DNA of 64,000 bases from Clarkia xantiana subsp. parviflora (GCA_036873135.1 JAPTYO010000010.1:9586634-9650633); one strand, 5' to 3'. Positions 35,390-49,581 are shown, counted from the stretch's first letter. Numbers and translations are program-made. The notes: generated from the sequence alone by a model not told the origin.

Positions 35390-35934
35390 GGGTTAATTAG
35401 CTCAATTACCTTTCTGCATGTTACCGGAGGCACCACACATGTAAGCAAATGCACTTATATGTTTTGCTATGTTGGTTAATGCATATGAAGATCTGACACC
35501 ATTAGTTAAATACATATGCGCTACACATGCACCCACGATAACCAACCACTGCGACGACGACCAGTCACCGCGACGGGCGAGTAGTTGACAACCATCCATG
35601 AAGATACACGACAACGCAGTAAAGATGAGTAACGATACAAAGAAGTGTGTCTGCATAACTTTAGGTTTAGGGTAATTAATTTCATCACGACCGTAGAAGA
35701 TGAGAATAGAAGGTATATCTGTCATTAGCAAAATCATTTATTTTTTAATTAAAAAAATATTTGCATGTGAGTAGCACGTGAATAACTAACAACAAAAATA
35801 TATGGAACTTAGACTAAATGTGTATTGAGCAACAAAGCAATACATATCGGTTCATTTAGCAACATAAAAAAATATATATAGGTGCATTTGACAACATGAC
35901 TAAAAATATATGGGTGTAGTTGACTAATTAACCC
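35390..35934. mobile_element. Non-autonomous MULE with perfect 9-bp target duplication
   Basis: Ends GGGTTAATTAG and CTAATTAACCC, flanked by TATATATAA on both sides (35381-35389, 35935-35943). A minus-strand open frame of up to 111 codons (35402-35737) covers much of the left half and has no recognised domain; it is probably incidental. The right part repeats the theme ACATGACTAAAAATATA with GGTGCATTTGACAACA. Confidence 0.85.
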
Positions 35935-35943
35935 TATATATAA

Positions 35944-38900
35944 ATGGAGGGAGAGACTAAGACACATTTTGATGGACATAATGTCATATTATTTAAATAT
36001 AAAATTATAAATAATTCGAGTTTAGTAATATAATATTATACTACAGCGTTTGAGTATGATGTAAATATATAATGTATTGTTAAATTAGAATGTTAAATAT
36101 GTTCTCTGATGGATGGCAAAAAAAAAAGTATGTTTTGTAATATTGATTTATTATTATAATATTAATCTATATGAGAGTATATTATGTTGTAATGTGATAA
36201 GATTTAAACGAATGTTTATTTTGAAAACAACTAATTCACTTCTTAAACTTTATGTTTCGTGTTTACTGTGTGTAATTTATTCATGAACAAGTTCAGGATT
36301 TATTATAGTCAGGGGTTTAATTCTCATTAGTGACCATGAAAATGAAAAGATATTCATGACCAGCACTTTACCCAGGATATTTACAATGTGGTTACGGTGT
36401 ATTTTTTTTTTTGGAAAATTTAATATATAACTGTATTTTTTATAAAAAAAAATATAAAAAACATACAACCTGTATGAAAAAATGATTTTTAGTACTAACA
36501 TGTTTTAAGATGTACAACATACTGTAAAACGATAATAATCATTACTTTTTTCAATCAATCTCTACAAAATTGTAGTTAAATATATTTCAAATGTATAAAG
36601 CTAACTGAATAATTTTTAAAGTATCACAAGTAAAGCACTAATGACGTATACAAATATTACAATCGAGTCAAATCGGACAAGAACCGACTGTGGATCAACT
36701 GAGCCTCAGTCGAATCGGAACACTATCGTAATATTAGTATAAGTTATTAGGTTTTTATTTTGATATTTAAAGATATTCAGTTACTTTTTTTAATTTACAA
36801 TGTATTTTAGGGAAATTTTAGAAATATAATTGAATGAGGTACTAATTACCCTTATTTTGAAACATATTGTACATTTTAAAACATAATAGTATGATCCACT
36901 TTTTCAAATATATTGTATGATCTACATCATTTTCATTTTTCTTATTAATTGGTCCTCCCGTAGGACATTATATTAGATTAATTACAATTCATAATCAGTG
37001 GCAAAAAAAAAAACAATTCATAATCTATTAAATAGCTAAATAATAAAATTTACAACTTTAATCTTCAAGTCAAAATCTAATGGGTTGAATTAGGTATTAT
37101 AAAATAATAATAAAGTCTTATGAAATAATAATGAGGATTTTAGTGTCACGCACAAAATAATGGAATCTTACATGAAAAATAATTGGATTATGGTGTATTT
37201 TCTTTCAGAAATAAACTTAGGCTCATAATAAAAGTACTCGATAATTGTAGTTACGTTTGTAACCCCATTATTGTACATGAGTACGCCACTGACTTTACCG
37301 CTTAAGAGCTGACCCAGTGAAAATGAAGATTAATCTAAATGTGAAGTAAGCATGTTACAGGTCTTGCCCTCCTGATGAGGGTCCTTCCTATAACCATCCA
37401 GTGGAAAAAAGGGAAAAAAAAAAAAACAAGTATCCTACTTTATAGTAAAAAATTGTTAAAACAATATGTATGATTTAGTCAGTATAAAGTATAAAGTCAT
37501 AATTCATGTAATTTAATCTCTTTTTAAATGTGGTTTTTGTTTTAAAAAAGGTATAGACCAAGGATTGGACAATTGGCTCGCTGGGCCTAGCCCGCATAGC
37601 GCGTCTCAATGATTAGAAGAAATTCGAGATTAAACACAAAAATCAAGATAATGTCAGTAGTGATTCATGGCCAAAAAAAAGAAAAGATAATGACAGTGAT
37701 TTATGAATAACTTTTTTTTTTTTTTTTTTAAAGTAAAAATTAAGACTTTCCGGTGTTATATAATGTCATATAAATTTATTTATCTTAATTAGCTTTATTT
37801 TACTTAATTAACTCAGTATGATTTAATTTATATGTTGATTAATTTTCTTTTACTTAATTACTTTATCTAATATTTAATTTAAGAAATTATAATATTATTT
37901 GCACTATAATTATATATGATTCTCCATATATTGAAAATTAATATTTAGTAAAATAAATTGTTATACATAATTTTTTTTGAGAATGAATCATATGAAAATA
38001 TATATTGTCATAGAATGAACCCAAATAGAAAGTAGAATTATGGACAACTATTATAAAAGGATTGGTTTTTTCAAGTTCTTATATATAACAGATTATCCCA
38101 TTGGCGCATATGTGAAAATGAGAATAGAAATAATATTATGATGCTCTTATATTACTTATTAGTGTACATATACACACATTCTAGATTGAACTTCCAAAAA
38201 GAAAAATTGTAATTATTTCTATGATTCCACCTCTGAAAATAGCTTTTTAATTGTCGGTAGAAAAACTTGGAGATAAAATAAAAAATTTTGTAGTTGCCAA
38301 AAAGCACAAATCTTTGAAAATTATTCAGAAAGCTACTCGGTTTGTTTATTTGTGATTGTATTCAAGGTGTTTTTCTTTTTAATCTCATTGACAAAACACT
38401 TGTACTTGAATGAAACAAATGATGTAGAAAATGAATATTTCTTCTAATTGCCATCAACATCATCAAATAAAACTTCAGCAGTTAAAGGAAGTATGTGATT
38501 AGGACAACCGCATAAGAAAAAAAAAGATATAATAATATGACAAACAACAATTAAAACTTAAAAGTAATGTAATGATGCTATTTATTAATTAAGTCCATTA
38601 AATAAATGTGGCTTACCACATCAATATACATACTCTTTCTCGATAGAAATTGCGTGTAGGAAGTTGGAGAGCTAATATATTCCCCCACACGTAAATTAAA
38701 CTTGTTTAATACTATATTTTATTACAGCATATTTGGTTCCGTGTTATGTATCATGATTGATTAATAATAAATTAGCCATTAACCCGCGCATCACAGGAAA
38801 AATTGTAAATAAATAGTGTTAATTATTAAAAAGCAAACCAACTATGACTGTTTTGTAAAAAGTAAATTGAACTTTTTGTATTTGCAAATTACAAACTTAA

Positions 38901-39669
38901 CATTGTTTAATATATAGTAAAGTTCAAATTATGCTGATTTCTCTATTAAAAATTGCTACACATAACATCTACCTAATGTATTTTAAAATAAGTTATATTG
39001 ATTTTTTCCATCATGCATGAATAAAAATATCTAATAATTATATGTGTTATCTGTAACTTTTCAGTATGAAAACCAGCATAGCGGTTTGCTAGTTTTTGTA
39101 AGTTGAGTTTGTTATTGACCAGAAAAAACGTTTGGTTTGTTTGTTTTTTTTTTTTTTTTCAAAACATTAAAATTGGGAATTGTTTTTTTTTTAAATTAAA
39201 ACTTTTTTTTGTAAAGTTTGAAAACAGTAAACATTTGTTAAATGAGAGGGAGAGCGACGGATAGATAGAGAGCGTCTAAAATGGAGAAGGTGATGTTGCA
39301 GTGAAAAGTATAGAGAGAGAGAGAAAAGCATCGGTGTACAACAAGACACAGATGGATATGGAGGCGGAGAGGCAAAAGGATCGAAGGCCGTGGTTGAGTT
39401 AAGTTGAGGCTTTTCCAAGTCAAAACTCTTTCGAATCGCTTTACTGCTGCTGAATATTGTTTAACAAACCACTCTTCTGCTGTGTCAAGTGGCGCGTGGT
39501 TGTGAAATCGGATGGTATTCCCGATCGGTGGTGATCGGGCATGTACTTTTCCACTGAAGGTGGCGCCGGCAGCGCCGGTGAGGGAAGGCGGTGGAGAAGA
39601 TCGGTTTGGTGACTCAGTGTTGGTGGTGGTTGAGACAAGTGTTGGTGGTGGAAGTGAAGAAGTTGGATA
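35944..39669. other. Long AT-rich intergenic region before ATG18
   Basis: About 3.7 kb with no gene-like stretch, many poly-A/T runs and TA-rich words. The last 450 bp, less AT-rich with a GAGAGAGAGA tract (39314) and GGTGGT repeats (39620), are probably the promoter and 5' leader of the ATG18 gene. Confidence 0.45.
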
Positions 39670-42600
39670 ATGAAGAAAGGGAAAGGCAGGAACAATGGCT
39701 TGTTGCCTAATTCTCTTAGGATTATCTCTTCGTGTCTTAAGACTGTTTCCTCCAACGCTAGCAACGTCGCGTCCTCCGTCCGAACCGCCGGAGCTTCGGT
39801 TGCTGCTTCGATTTCTGCTTCCTCGGAGGATCCAAAAGATCAGGTCCTTTTCCCTTTTTTTGGTTCTTTGCTTGTTGAGGTTTCTACTGCCATAACTTGC
39901 TAATTCTGAAAAGTAGCTATAATCGGTAAAGTTGGTCTCCTTAATGGAAGCTTCATCTGCTGATCCTTTTTTAAACTACTATTTTATTGCTATCTATGGA
40001 GAATACAGATGAAGTTAGTTGTATTGAAGTTCCAAATTAGCTAGACATGTATGTCTACTATGACCATCTATATGATGACTACTTATTTCATATGGTTTCT
40101 GGTGGAGCACACTAGCACTCGAGCTTCTGAAATTCAGATTGAATTTGAATTATAGCATTTTTGGTTGCTAAATTCAATATGATCAAAATACGGCGTCTCA
40201 AGTGTAGTGAAATTACTGCTAAATTTAGATTTAGGATGGTTACAGCACTGCACTCTCAACTGTCTTCTCTTGGTTGACCACTATACAGTCGTTTCTCCAA
40301 TTTGTTCTTTTATGCAAATCACTAGAGGAAGTGGAAGCTTATGATAGTATACTTAAAGCTATAGGATGGTAAATATGAGAAGATTTCTAGCATTTTGTGT
40401 TTCTTTTAGCCTCATTAATCTCCTCCATGCAAGTTTTTTTACCTCCATCCATGTGCTTCTTCTTGTCTAAAGATATGGAGATACGACAAGCACGGTTTTC
40501 TTCATCCCCAGCTTATGGATGGAGGAGAATGATGATATTTTGATTTACAGGTAACATGGGCAGGATTTGACAAGCTTGAGCTTGGACCATCTCTCTCTAG
40601 ACGTGTTCTTTTGCTTGGCTATCAGAATGGTTTCCAAGTGCTCGATGTTGAGGATGCTTCTAACTTCAATGAACTGGTCTCAAAACGTGATGGCCCAGTT
40701 ACATTCTTGCAGATGCAGCCTTTTCCAGTTGAGTCCAGCGGTCCTCAGGGTTTCCGAGCATCACATCCTATATTACTTGTAGTTTCAAGGGAAAAGTCTA
40801 ACAACTTAAGCTTAGCTCATAACCATGGAATTCCTGTTGGATTGAGCAGAGAAAGGAGTATCGAGCCTGAAGCAAGCCATTCTTCTCCAACAACTGTTCA
40901 ATTTTTTTCTGTCAGATCTCATGGTTATGTGCATGTGCTGAGGTTTAGGTCTGCAGTGTGTATGGTCAGATGCAGTCCTCGGATTGTAGCTGTTGGTCTT
41001 GCTGCCCAAGTAAGAATTGCCTTTTTAAATTGAAGTTGTTACAACATACCTTATTTATTCCAGTAATGCAATTGCAATAGTGGTTATGTCTGTACATTCC
41101 CATTAATCTTCCGCGTGATAAATTTAATTTGCTAAGTTTAAATTTTTTGAAACCTGTGAATATGAAATTATTGAAATGGATTTGGACTGCTCATTATCCT
41201 CTTGTTTGAGTAGTTAAATACTTCCTGCCAAAATGTTTTTCGGGATTTATATAAATTCTAAGTTGTAGTCAGGTTTTATTAATGAGAACTGGATATTTCC
41301 TTTACCCTACCGTATATTTATTTGTTGTTTGTTGGTAATAGATTATGCTACATTTTTTCATGGATTGGCAACTACAATCGTTCACCTGATTAGTTTATTG
41401 TGCATGGTTGCAGATTTATTGCTTCGACGCGGTTACATTGGAGAACAAGTTCATTGTTCTTACATACCCTGTTCCTCACTTAGTTGGACAAGGACCTATT
41501 GGAGTCAATTTTGGATATGGCCCGATGGCTGTAGGTCCAAGGTGGTTAGCTTATGCCTCTAACAATCCACTATCATCAAATACAAGCCGCCTAAGCCCAC
41601 AAAGTCTCACTCCTTCACCAGGTATTAGTCCATCTACTTCTCCAAGCAGTGGGAACCTTGTGGCACGCTATGCAATGGAGTCCAGCAAACACTTGGCAGT
41701 GGGAATAATGAACCTCGGAGACATGGGATACAAAACATTGTCAAAGTACTGTCAAGAGCTGATTCCTGATGGTTCTAATTCACCTGTATCGTCAAGTTCT
41801 GGTTGGAAAGTTGGAAGGCTTTCTGGATCTGAATCAGAGAACGCAGGAATGGTTAGTAATCTCAATATGTCTCAATGTTGTGAGATGCTGAAGTGTCCGA
41901 ATAAAGAACGGCCAGGCCTTTTCTTCAGAACTGAAATCTCATATCTCATTCTAATTTGAAGTTTATACCTGCAGGTAATTGTTAAAGATTTTGTCTCTCG
42001 AGCTGTTATCGCTCAGTTTAAGGCTCACACAAGTCCAATATCTGCATTATGTTTTGATCCTAGTGGAACCCTTCTAGTTACTGCCTCAGTGTATGGAAAT
42101 ACCATAAATGTATTCCGTATCATGCCATGTTCCGCACGCAGTGGATCCGATACTCAACAATATAATTGGAGCTCTTCACATGTTCATCTGTACCGTCTGC
42201 ATCGTGGAATGACATCTGCTGTTAGTACTCTCTAAATTTTTCTGATTTTAACTTAGTCTGCATTTTTGTTCTCTTAGTTCTTCTTCATCATACTGTTTCC
42301 TTATATTTTGTGATGACAGATAATTCAAGACATATGCTTTAGTCAATATAGTCAATGGGTTGGTATTGTTTCTTCCAAAGGGACCTGCCACGTCTTTGTT
42401 CTATCTCCTTTTGGTGGAGACCCAGGATTCCAAGGAAACAGCTCAAAGTGTGAAGAAGTTTCTCTATCTCCTTCTCTATCTGTTCCTTGGTGGAGCAATT
42501 CATCTTCTCTAAGTAACCAGCAAACATGTCCACCTCCTTCACCTTTAACGCTCTCAGTGGTTAGCAGGATAAAGTATAATGATTCCGGGTGGCTTAATAC

Positions 42601-44448
42601 AGTCAGCAATGCTGCTGCTTCTGCCACTGGAAAGGTTTTTGTGCCATCTGGTGCTGTTGCTGCTGTTTTCCACAACTCATTGTGTCAAAAACTTCAGCAT
42701 GCCAATTTGGGATCGAATGCTCTCGAGTATTTGTTGGTTTATACCCCAACGGGTCATGTGATTCAGCATAAGCTTCTACCTTCATTTGCCACTGAGGCGA
42801 ATAATGCTGGAAACAAACCTAGCCCTGGTTCCTTTTTGCAAATACAAGAGGATGAGCTGAGATTGAAAGTTGTCCCTGTACAGTGGTGGGATGTCTGCAG
42901 GAGATCGGATTGGCCTGAAAGAGAAGAATGTAACTTAGAAACGACTTTTGTCAAACAGGATATATCCTCGTCCTCTATTGATCAAGCTGACAGTGAGGAT
43001 AACTATGGAATGGATCTGTTGGACATAAATGAACCTTTTGCAGGTACGAAATCTATGAAGTCTCGTGAAGGATCCCATTGGTTTTTGTCTAATGCAGAAA
43101 TACAAGTAAGCTCCAGATGTTTGCCAGTATGGAATAAATCAGAGGTATATCCTTGGCCTTCAGATGTATTATTGGTTTTAATTAGATTAAAGATAATGCT
43201 GAATGTTCATCCTTCTTTGAATTTCTGCTAGATCTGCCTCTACACAATAAGTTACCAAAACATTAAGTGCTGTGATGGTGGAGAATTCCAAATAGAAGCA
43301 TTACCTGTCCAAGAAGTTGAAATAAAGAGGAAGGAGTTATTACCAATTTTTGACCATTTTCATAGCATCAAATCTGGCTGGAATGACAGGTGAGAACCAT
43401 GAGATTGATGTAATTTTAGTTTCTCCTCCTTTCAGGTATATATTAAGCCATAATCTTGCTGATGCTGAAATCTGTTGGGTGAATGAATTTGATTAATAAC
43501 AAACTTGAGAGTGTTATTATTATTATTATGTATACATACTGCATGACAGTGTACATAATGGCCTCCTAAATTTTATCATTGCAGATATCTCTCTAAAACC
43601 AAAATATTCTTAACCCGATTTCATGTCATATAATTATGTAATGCATCTTATTTACTATTGTTCCTTTGCTTTCTAGAAACCTTCCCAATGGAAGGTATCC
43701 AACATTTTCCCCACCAGCAGAATCACATCAAGCTAAATTCCGGGTTGTGGAAGAGACTGTTATCTGTCATTCCAAGCCCTCGTCGCTTAGCTCCACCGAA
43801 AGCTCAGATGGCGGTGAGTTTTTCTGAGACATTCAAGTCTTCACTTTTACTGGCCAAAAAAGTTGTCATTTTTATCTTCTTCCTTACTGCGGTGTTTATC
43901 CAGGTTCTTCAAGAAGGATTGACTACTTACCAGAGCTCGATCAAATGAACACCGACAAGCCTTACAGTTTCACCTACCATTCTCTAGACGATTTATACCA
44001 AGAAAAAAGAAGCAATTTCACAATCGAGCCAAAGCAAAAATCTTCTGCTGCTGCATCAATAAATCTTCCTCAAACTACTGCAACTGGGCCTTTACCTGTT
44101 GTTGCCACTCAGATGATCTCTGCTTCTTCAAGTTCCGACCTTTTCAACCCAGCTAGTGACAAAGAACCTCAAACCTGTGGTCCTGTTGATTTGGGTGAGC
44201 TGTTCAAGGAAGAATACTGTAAAGCAACAGACAACGTCCAAGGCTGCCTAGAATCAACTGAGGCCATAAACGATGATACTGACAGCTGCACTGAAAAACC
44301 CGAGGAAGAAGGCGATGAAATGTTTGGTGGCATGTTTGCTTTTTCTGAAGATGGTAAAATCCAACACCCAGTTCTTTTTCATTCTTCATCATCATATCTT
44401 CTATATCTGTATATGAATATGCAACAATGTATTATTTTTGCAGGTTGA
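39670..44448 (+). CDS. ATG18: ATG18g/h-type autophagy protein (WD40 plus BCAS3 domain)
   Basis: Nine coding exons, 963 residues: 39670-39843, 40551-41009, 41414-41851, 41975-42220, 42320-43144, 43232-43389, 43677-43813, 43904-44353, 44444-44448. All introns are GT-AG and phases agree. The last exon contributes only the end of a Gly codon and TGA. The ATG opens the characteristic N-terminus MKKGKGRNNGLLPNSLRI. Exons 1-4 carry the WD40 propeller (QVTWAGF, LLLGYQNGFQVLDVEDASNF, AHTSPISALCFDPSG). At the end of exon 4, LHRG (about 432-435) stands where canonical PROPPINs have the phosphoinositide-binding FRRG. Exon 5 holds the BCAS3-like region (VSRIKYNDSGWLNTVSNAA, VVPVQWWDVCRRSDWPE). The tail is Ser-rich and acidic. 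Plant ATG18 proteins bind PI3P-containing membranes and support autophagosome formation. The g and h subtypes cannot be separated here. Confidence 0.93.
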
Positions 44449-47400
44449 TTTCGTCCATTCAAGGCAAATCATCTTCCCTCTACCTTCATATGTATAGTAT
44501 TGTAGATTTGGAAGGTTGCTTGGGATTCAAACAAAAGAAAGTGTTGTGTTGAAGTAAATCGAATGGTGGTTTTTTGTTGCTCTGTGGGTGAATTTGTGTA
44601 CAGTAAACTGGAGAAACTGGGAAGGAAGATGGTGAATCGTGAAGTAAATAGACATTAAGTAAGTTCATCGTCTTTATTGAGCATGGTCAGTGTCAATCAT
44701 TTAATCTGGTACTTTCCTACAGTTGTAAAGCTAAAGCCCTTTGTTATTTTTGTATTTGTATTATCTTTTACATATTGATGGGAATCTGATGCAAAATTGA
44801 ATGGAGAAAAACGGCTCTAGATGATAATAATAGTGCAATGAATAAGGTTGGCTGTCTGAAAGGGACGTCCCACCAAATTCAGTATTTTGAATCTTTGATT
44901 CATATGTACGATGCAACTATAGTTAAGTAGCTGCTCGGTTAAATAATGGAATTACTGGAAACATAAACTAAAATCACGCATTCACCTATACTACTTTAGG
45001 ATTGGGTAAGTAAATCTTTAAAATGTTTAATAGAGAGTTTTAAGAACCATGTTTCAGCTCAATCTCAAATTTCACATGTATGCAAAGTAACATTGATTAA
45101 TGTTTTTGTAAGAAACCATGTTTTAAATGTGTATACTCATTTTATTTGTTAACTCCTATAAATTAAAAATATACAATATTGCATATTTATAAAAACTGTT
45201 TACATATATATATACTTTTAAATATAAAAGAAATACAACTTGTAAAATTAGACTAGCTTAGAAAACAATTATACTTTATTTTATTATTATAAAAATCAAA
45301 ATTAAAAAATGTTATTATAAATATCAGTAAATAACCCATATTTATAGGAATTAAAATATATATATGTCAAAGCTAACTAATTTGTTAGTTGATAATAAGT
45401 TGGGTTCGATCGGGTGGTCCTGATGTTCGTTCGTCTCCCACGCCACCACCAAAATGTCAGTTCATTAAATATATTATTGTTGATTCATTCATTCATTACT
45501 CACTGTGAATGAAATGATACCATTAATTATGGACTCCACTCTGCGTGGGGTAGCTAGAATTGCTTACTAATTTTACCTTAATAATTAATTACATGGTTTA
45601 AAAATAAGTTGCTTTTTAGTTTTTTATACCTATAATACATTGAACTGAACCATTCAGCTTTTTAGCAAATACTTAATTGACTGACTGTATTTTTCATGAA
45701 GCCTGGCATTTGCATGCATGCATATGCACCAACTAATCCACTGAGAAAATTAATGGGCTCTACCGTAAATTAAGGAAAATAGAACCATAAATTTTAAGTC
45801 AATGTTTTAACTTATTTAAGATAAAATACCAACGAAAAATAAAATAAAAATCCAGAGTCTACTAAAGAATTAAAGGTATCATATCATGATCTCATTGTCT
45901 TTTAGCTCAAACTCATATTCTACAACCACTCCTCTAAGTTTAGCTTATATAAATAGAATATAATTTAGATGAACCTCATAAAATATTAATATATAAAAAT
46001 AAGTGGTTGTTAGTTTTCATTCCATTTTATTTTATTAAATTGTAAACGATGTCAATACTTTATATGAAACTTCTTATTCATTTTTACAAACTATTTTATT
46101 TTTCTATATTATTTTTCATTTCGTTATTTTCTCAAATATAGCTTTTTTTTCTTTCTATAATTTTTTAGCCACTTCCATAACTTTTTCATCACTATATATA
46201 ATTTTATAATTATAACCTAAAATAAATCCAGGTACATTCATCATTAAAAAAATAGAGCCTAATGAAAAAGAACAAATTTTGTTATAAAAAAAAAATCAAC
46301 TTGAATTTAAAATGCTATAGCTACTCGAAACCCATATAACTAATGAAAAATAATGAATTTTTGTTTAAAAAAATATAAAAATTAGTTATATGATTTAAAA
46401 TAAAACAATTTATAATTATAGTCCAATTTTTTTTTTATATAGTTATAGGATTTTAAAAAATAAAAACTAATTTTATAGCCCTATTATAGTTATAGATTTT
46501 AAACAAAACAATTTTACAGTTATAGGAATAGGATTAAAAAAATTGTAATACTAAATGAAAAGTAATATATTTTTTGCACAAAATAATATGCGTCCATATT
46601 GTTATTTGACATCACCAATTTTGTATGTTGTGATTTTTCTATAAATTCTATTATGCAAAAAAAAAAAAAATCCCATAATAATATATATGGTAATAAAAAT
46701 ATATTTTTAAATAAATAAGTATTTGTGATTTGCATATGAAAATTTGTAAGTATAAAAACGTAAATAAGGGTGACAATATTCATATATTGCATATCATTTT
46801 CATAGAAATGTTAATACCATGTACCCAAAATTTATGATTACAATTATATATAAAAGATAAAATTTATGGATTTATTTATTTTTAAAAAAATTACTATTAC
46901 AAGGAATGATATTTATGTAGTTTCTTAATATTTTATTATAGCAACTATTGAAATATCGTATTATACTGATAAACTCAAAATATTGTAATTAATTAAAAAT
47001 ATAACATATAAACGGTAATATAAATGTTCTACACTTTAAAAATTAAACAGAAGAGACATTTATTTATTTTTACCTTACCTTACTCATTTCTAAGATTATA
47101 ATATTATTATTTGTTTTTACATATTTGCGTTGAATTAAGCTAATTAATCAAGTGACTTATATATTTAATTTTTTTTTTTTTTGCCAAAATATATTTAATC
47201 AATTAGTTACAGATTTTTTCTTTATTCAAGTGCGGTCAGTTCTCTAATATAAAATATTATAATGCATCCAACAAACCAAAAGATAACAGAAGAAGAATAC
47301 GGCACACACAATCTCCGTGCCCGGCCCGAGGCCGTACTTTGACTACGGCCTGCAAAAGTTCAAACTTAGAAGATAAAAAATTAAAAAAAAATTAAGTATA

Positions 47401-48396
47401 ATTTTAATTCGTGAGTTCCCTTAAAATACTGCCGTAACAAATTACTAATTTTTCTTGAAATGGCTTTTTATACAAATTAACCCAGAAGTTTTAAGAGCAG
47501 TATAAATTATTAACTTTAGTTTCAACTTTGAAGTGTAGAATTGCAACATTTTATATTACTTTCTTCTACCCCTTATGAAACTCTCCCAACGGTTTTTTTT
47601 TTTAATGTAAAAACCCTAGCTGTAACTAAAGTCTAAAACGTAACTGCTGTACTTTTTTCTTTTTGCCAGATAACCTCGCTGTACTCTAGAGAGCTAATTT
47701 GCATTGACTGCTTTGCGGTCACCACAGTTACTGCATCTCCAATTTTTTTCGTTCTAGGGAACTCCATGTATTATATTTACTTCATATAATGAATGATTCT
47801 CACCCAAATCAGATCAATCCGTAAATACTAAATTACTGACATAAAAAAAAATTCATTAATAGAATTTAAGTGGAGTGTTAAATTTCTAATCGAAACTCCA
47901 TCTTCACGTACTATATAGTAATAATAACAAATTTTGGTCCCCTCTTAACCTAACGAATTCACATATATTCCAAAATTTATTCTATCATCGTTTGTATTCA
48001 TTATTAATTAATAAATTAAAAAAAAAAAAACCGCAAAAAATATACAACCTGATACATAAAATCTTCATTGCTGCTTTGGAATTATAACCTAACTGCCACT
48101 GTTCAGATAGAGCAGAGCTGCCATTTCTGTTTCTTCTTCATCTTCTCAGACCCTAAAAAACCACGACAAAGGAAGCAAACATCCCCCACTAAACACAGAG
48201 ACAACTTCAGTAACACAAAAAGACAGAACCACGAGAATCCAGGTTGTTCTTATAGTTCCGCCATTAAAGCCCTTCACGTTTCACTCCCCCACCTTCACGG
48301 AAAAGCAAACACCTACCTTTTCTCCAAACCCTATCTGCCATATAAACTCTCCATTTCCGTTTCAACCATCTTCTTCGTCTTCTTCCTTGTGCTGCA
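44449..48396. other. Intergenic region between ATG18 and LRR genes
   Basis: 44449-44800 is the likely ATG18 3' untranslated region. 45000-47250 is very AT-rich without exons. A small perfect hairpin AGGCCGTA/TACGGCCT lies at about 47331-47353. The last 350 bp are the probable LRR promoter and leader, with a TATA-like CATATAAAC at about 48339-48347, some 55 bp before the ATG. Confidence 0.4.
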
Positions 48397-49581
48397 ATGG
48401 AGCTCAGACTGTACATTTTTCCGTTCTGTCTCCTCTACTGCTGCTTATCGGTTAGTGCCATTCTCGATCCGGCTGACTTCTTGGCTCTCCAGACGATCCG
48501 GAAATCTCTAGACGACATGCCCGGTTCCGGTTTCTTCGCCTCGTGGGACTTCACCTCCGACCCCTGCAACTTCGCCGGAGTTTTCTGCGACGGCGACAGA
48601 GTCGTCACCCTCAACCTCGGCGACCCACGCGCCGGAGCTCCGGGACTCGCCGGTCGGGTCGACCCGGCTATTGGACACCTCACCGCCCTCGTCGAGCTCA
48701 CCGTCGTTCCGGGTCGGGTCATGGGAGGATTACCCGAATCCATCTCGCAGTTGAAGAATCTGAGGTTTCTCGCTCTGAGTGGGAACTTCATCTCCGGCGA
48801 GCTGCCGGAATCGCTTGGTTCTCTGAGAAGTCTCCAGACCCTTGATCTTGGATACAACCTGATAAGTGGGTCCATACCCGGTTCAATCGGGTCTTTGCCG
48901 CAGCTAACTAACCTCATCCTCCACCACAACAGGATATCCGGTCTGATACCCCGGTTTATATCCCCGGTTCTATCCCGACTCGATCTGAACCACAACGCCA
49001 TATCCGGTTCCGTCGAACCGGATTCCCTACCGCCCTCTTTGCATTACCTCTCCCTCTCATGGAACCAAATGACCGGACCGGTCGATCGTCTCTTGAGCCA
49101 GATGGAACAGTTAACGTATCTTGATCTCAGTATGAACCGGTTCATCGGTCTGATCCCCGCACGGCTCTTCAGCTTTCCGATCACAACTATCCAGCTACAG
49201 AGGAACATGTTCTCCGGTCCGGTCCAACCGGGTTCCCCTGTTTCGATCCAGACAGTCGATATCAGCTATAACCAGTTATCCGGTCCGGTCTCCTCCGCAT
49301 TCTCAACCGTGCAGAACCTCTACTTGAATAACAACCGGTTCACAGGTCGAGTACCAAAGGGCATTGTCAATGGGGTGCTCGGATCGGGTATACGAATTCT
49401 ATACTTGCAGCACAATTATCTCACCGGGATAGAGATCGATCCGACGGTTGATATTCCGCTGAGTAGCTCGATGTGCCTTCAATACAATTGCATGGTCCCG
49501 CCCGTGGAGACGCCGTGCCCTCTCCGGGCCGGGAGGCAGAAGACTCGACCATCTGCGCAGTGTAATGAATGGAAGGGGTAG
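48397..49581 (+). CDS. Secreted leucine-rich-repeat protein (At4g03010-like)
   Basis: Intronless, 394 residues. A signal peptide (1-21, MELRLYIFPFCLLYCC) leads to an N-terminal LRR cap with paired cysteines (SWDFTSDPCNFAGVFC, 49-64). About ten plant-type extracellular LRRs follow, roughly 95-345 (for example LRFLALSGNFISGELPESLG and LYLNNNRFTGRVP). A C-terminal Cys cap ends the protein (SSSMCLQYNCMVPP and CNEWKG). There is no membrane helix, GPI-like tail or kinase, so the protein is probably apoplastic or wall-associated. The whole length resembles a small family of plant LRR proteins typified by Arabidopsis At4g03010, for which I know no settled function. The coding region is much richer in GC than its surroundings. 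The start ATG is supported by the signal peptide. Confidence 0.92.
   Translation: MELRLYIFPFCLLYCCLSVSAILDPADFLALQTIRKSLDDMPGSGFFASWDFTSDPCNFAGVFCDGDRVVTLNLGDPRAGAPGLAGRVDPAIGHLTALVELTVVPGRVMGGLPESISQLKNLRFLALSGNFISGELPESLGSLRSLQTLDLGYNLISGSIPGSIGSLPQLTNLILHHNRISGLIPRFISPVLSRLDLNHNAISGSVEPDSLPPSLHYLSLSWNQMTGPVDRLLSQMEQLTYLDLSMNRFIGLIPARLFSFPITTIQLQRNMFSGPVQPGSPVSIQTVDISYNQLSGPVSSAFSTVQNLYLNNNRFTGRVPKGIVNGVLGSGIRILYLQHNYLTGIEIDPTVDIPLSSSMCLQYNCMVPPVETPCPLRAGRQKTRPSAQCNEWKG

Noticed and set aside
45395..45440. GGGTTCGATCGGGTGG, resembling a tRNA T-arm
   Set aside because: No acceptor stem or other arms around it.
48068..48396. Open frame of about 110 codons in the LRR gene leader
   Set aside because: It begins at TTG rather than ATG and runs through the promoter and leader in another frame.
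48435..49001. 188-codon antisense open frame opposite the LRR gene
   Set aside because: Shadow of the GC-rich LRR coding sequence; composition reflects the complement of the repeats.
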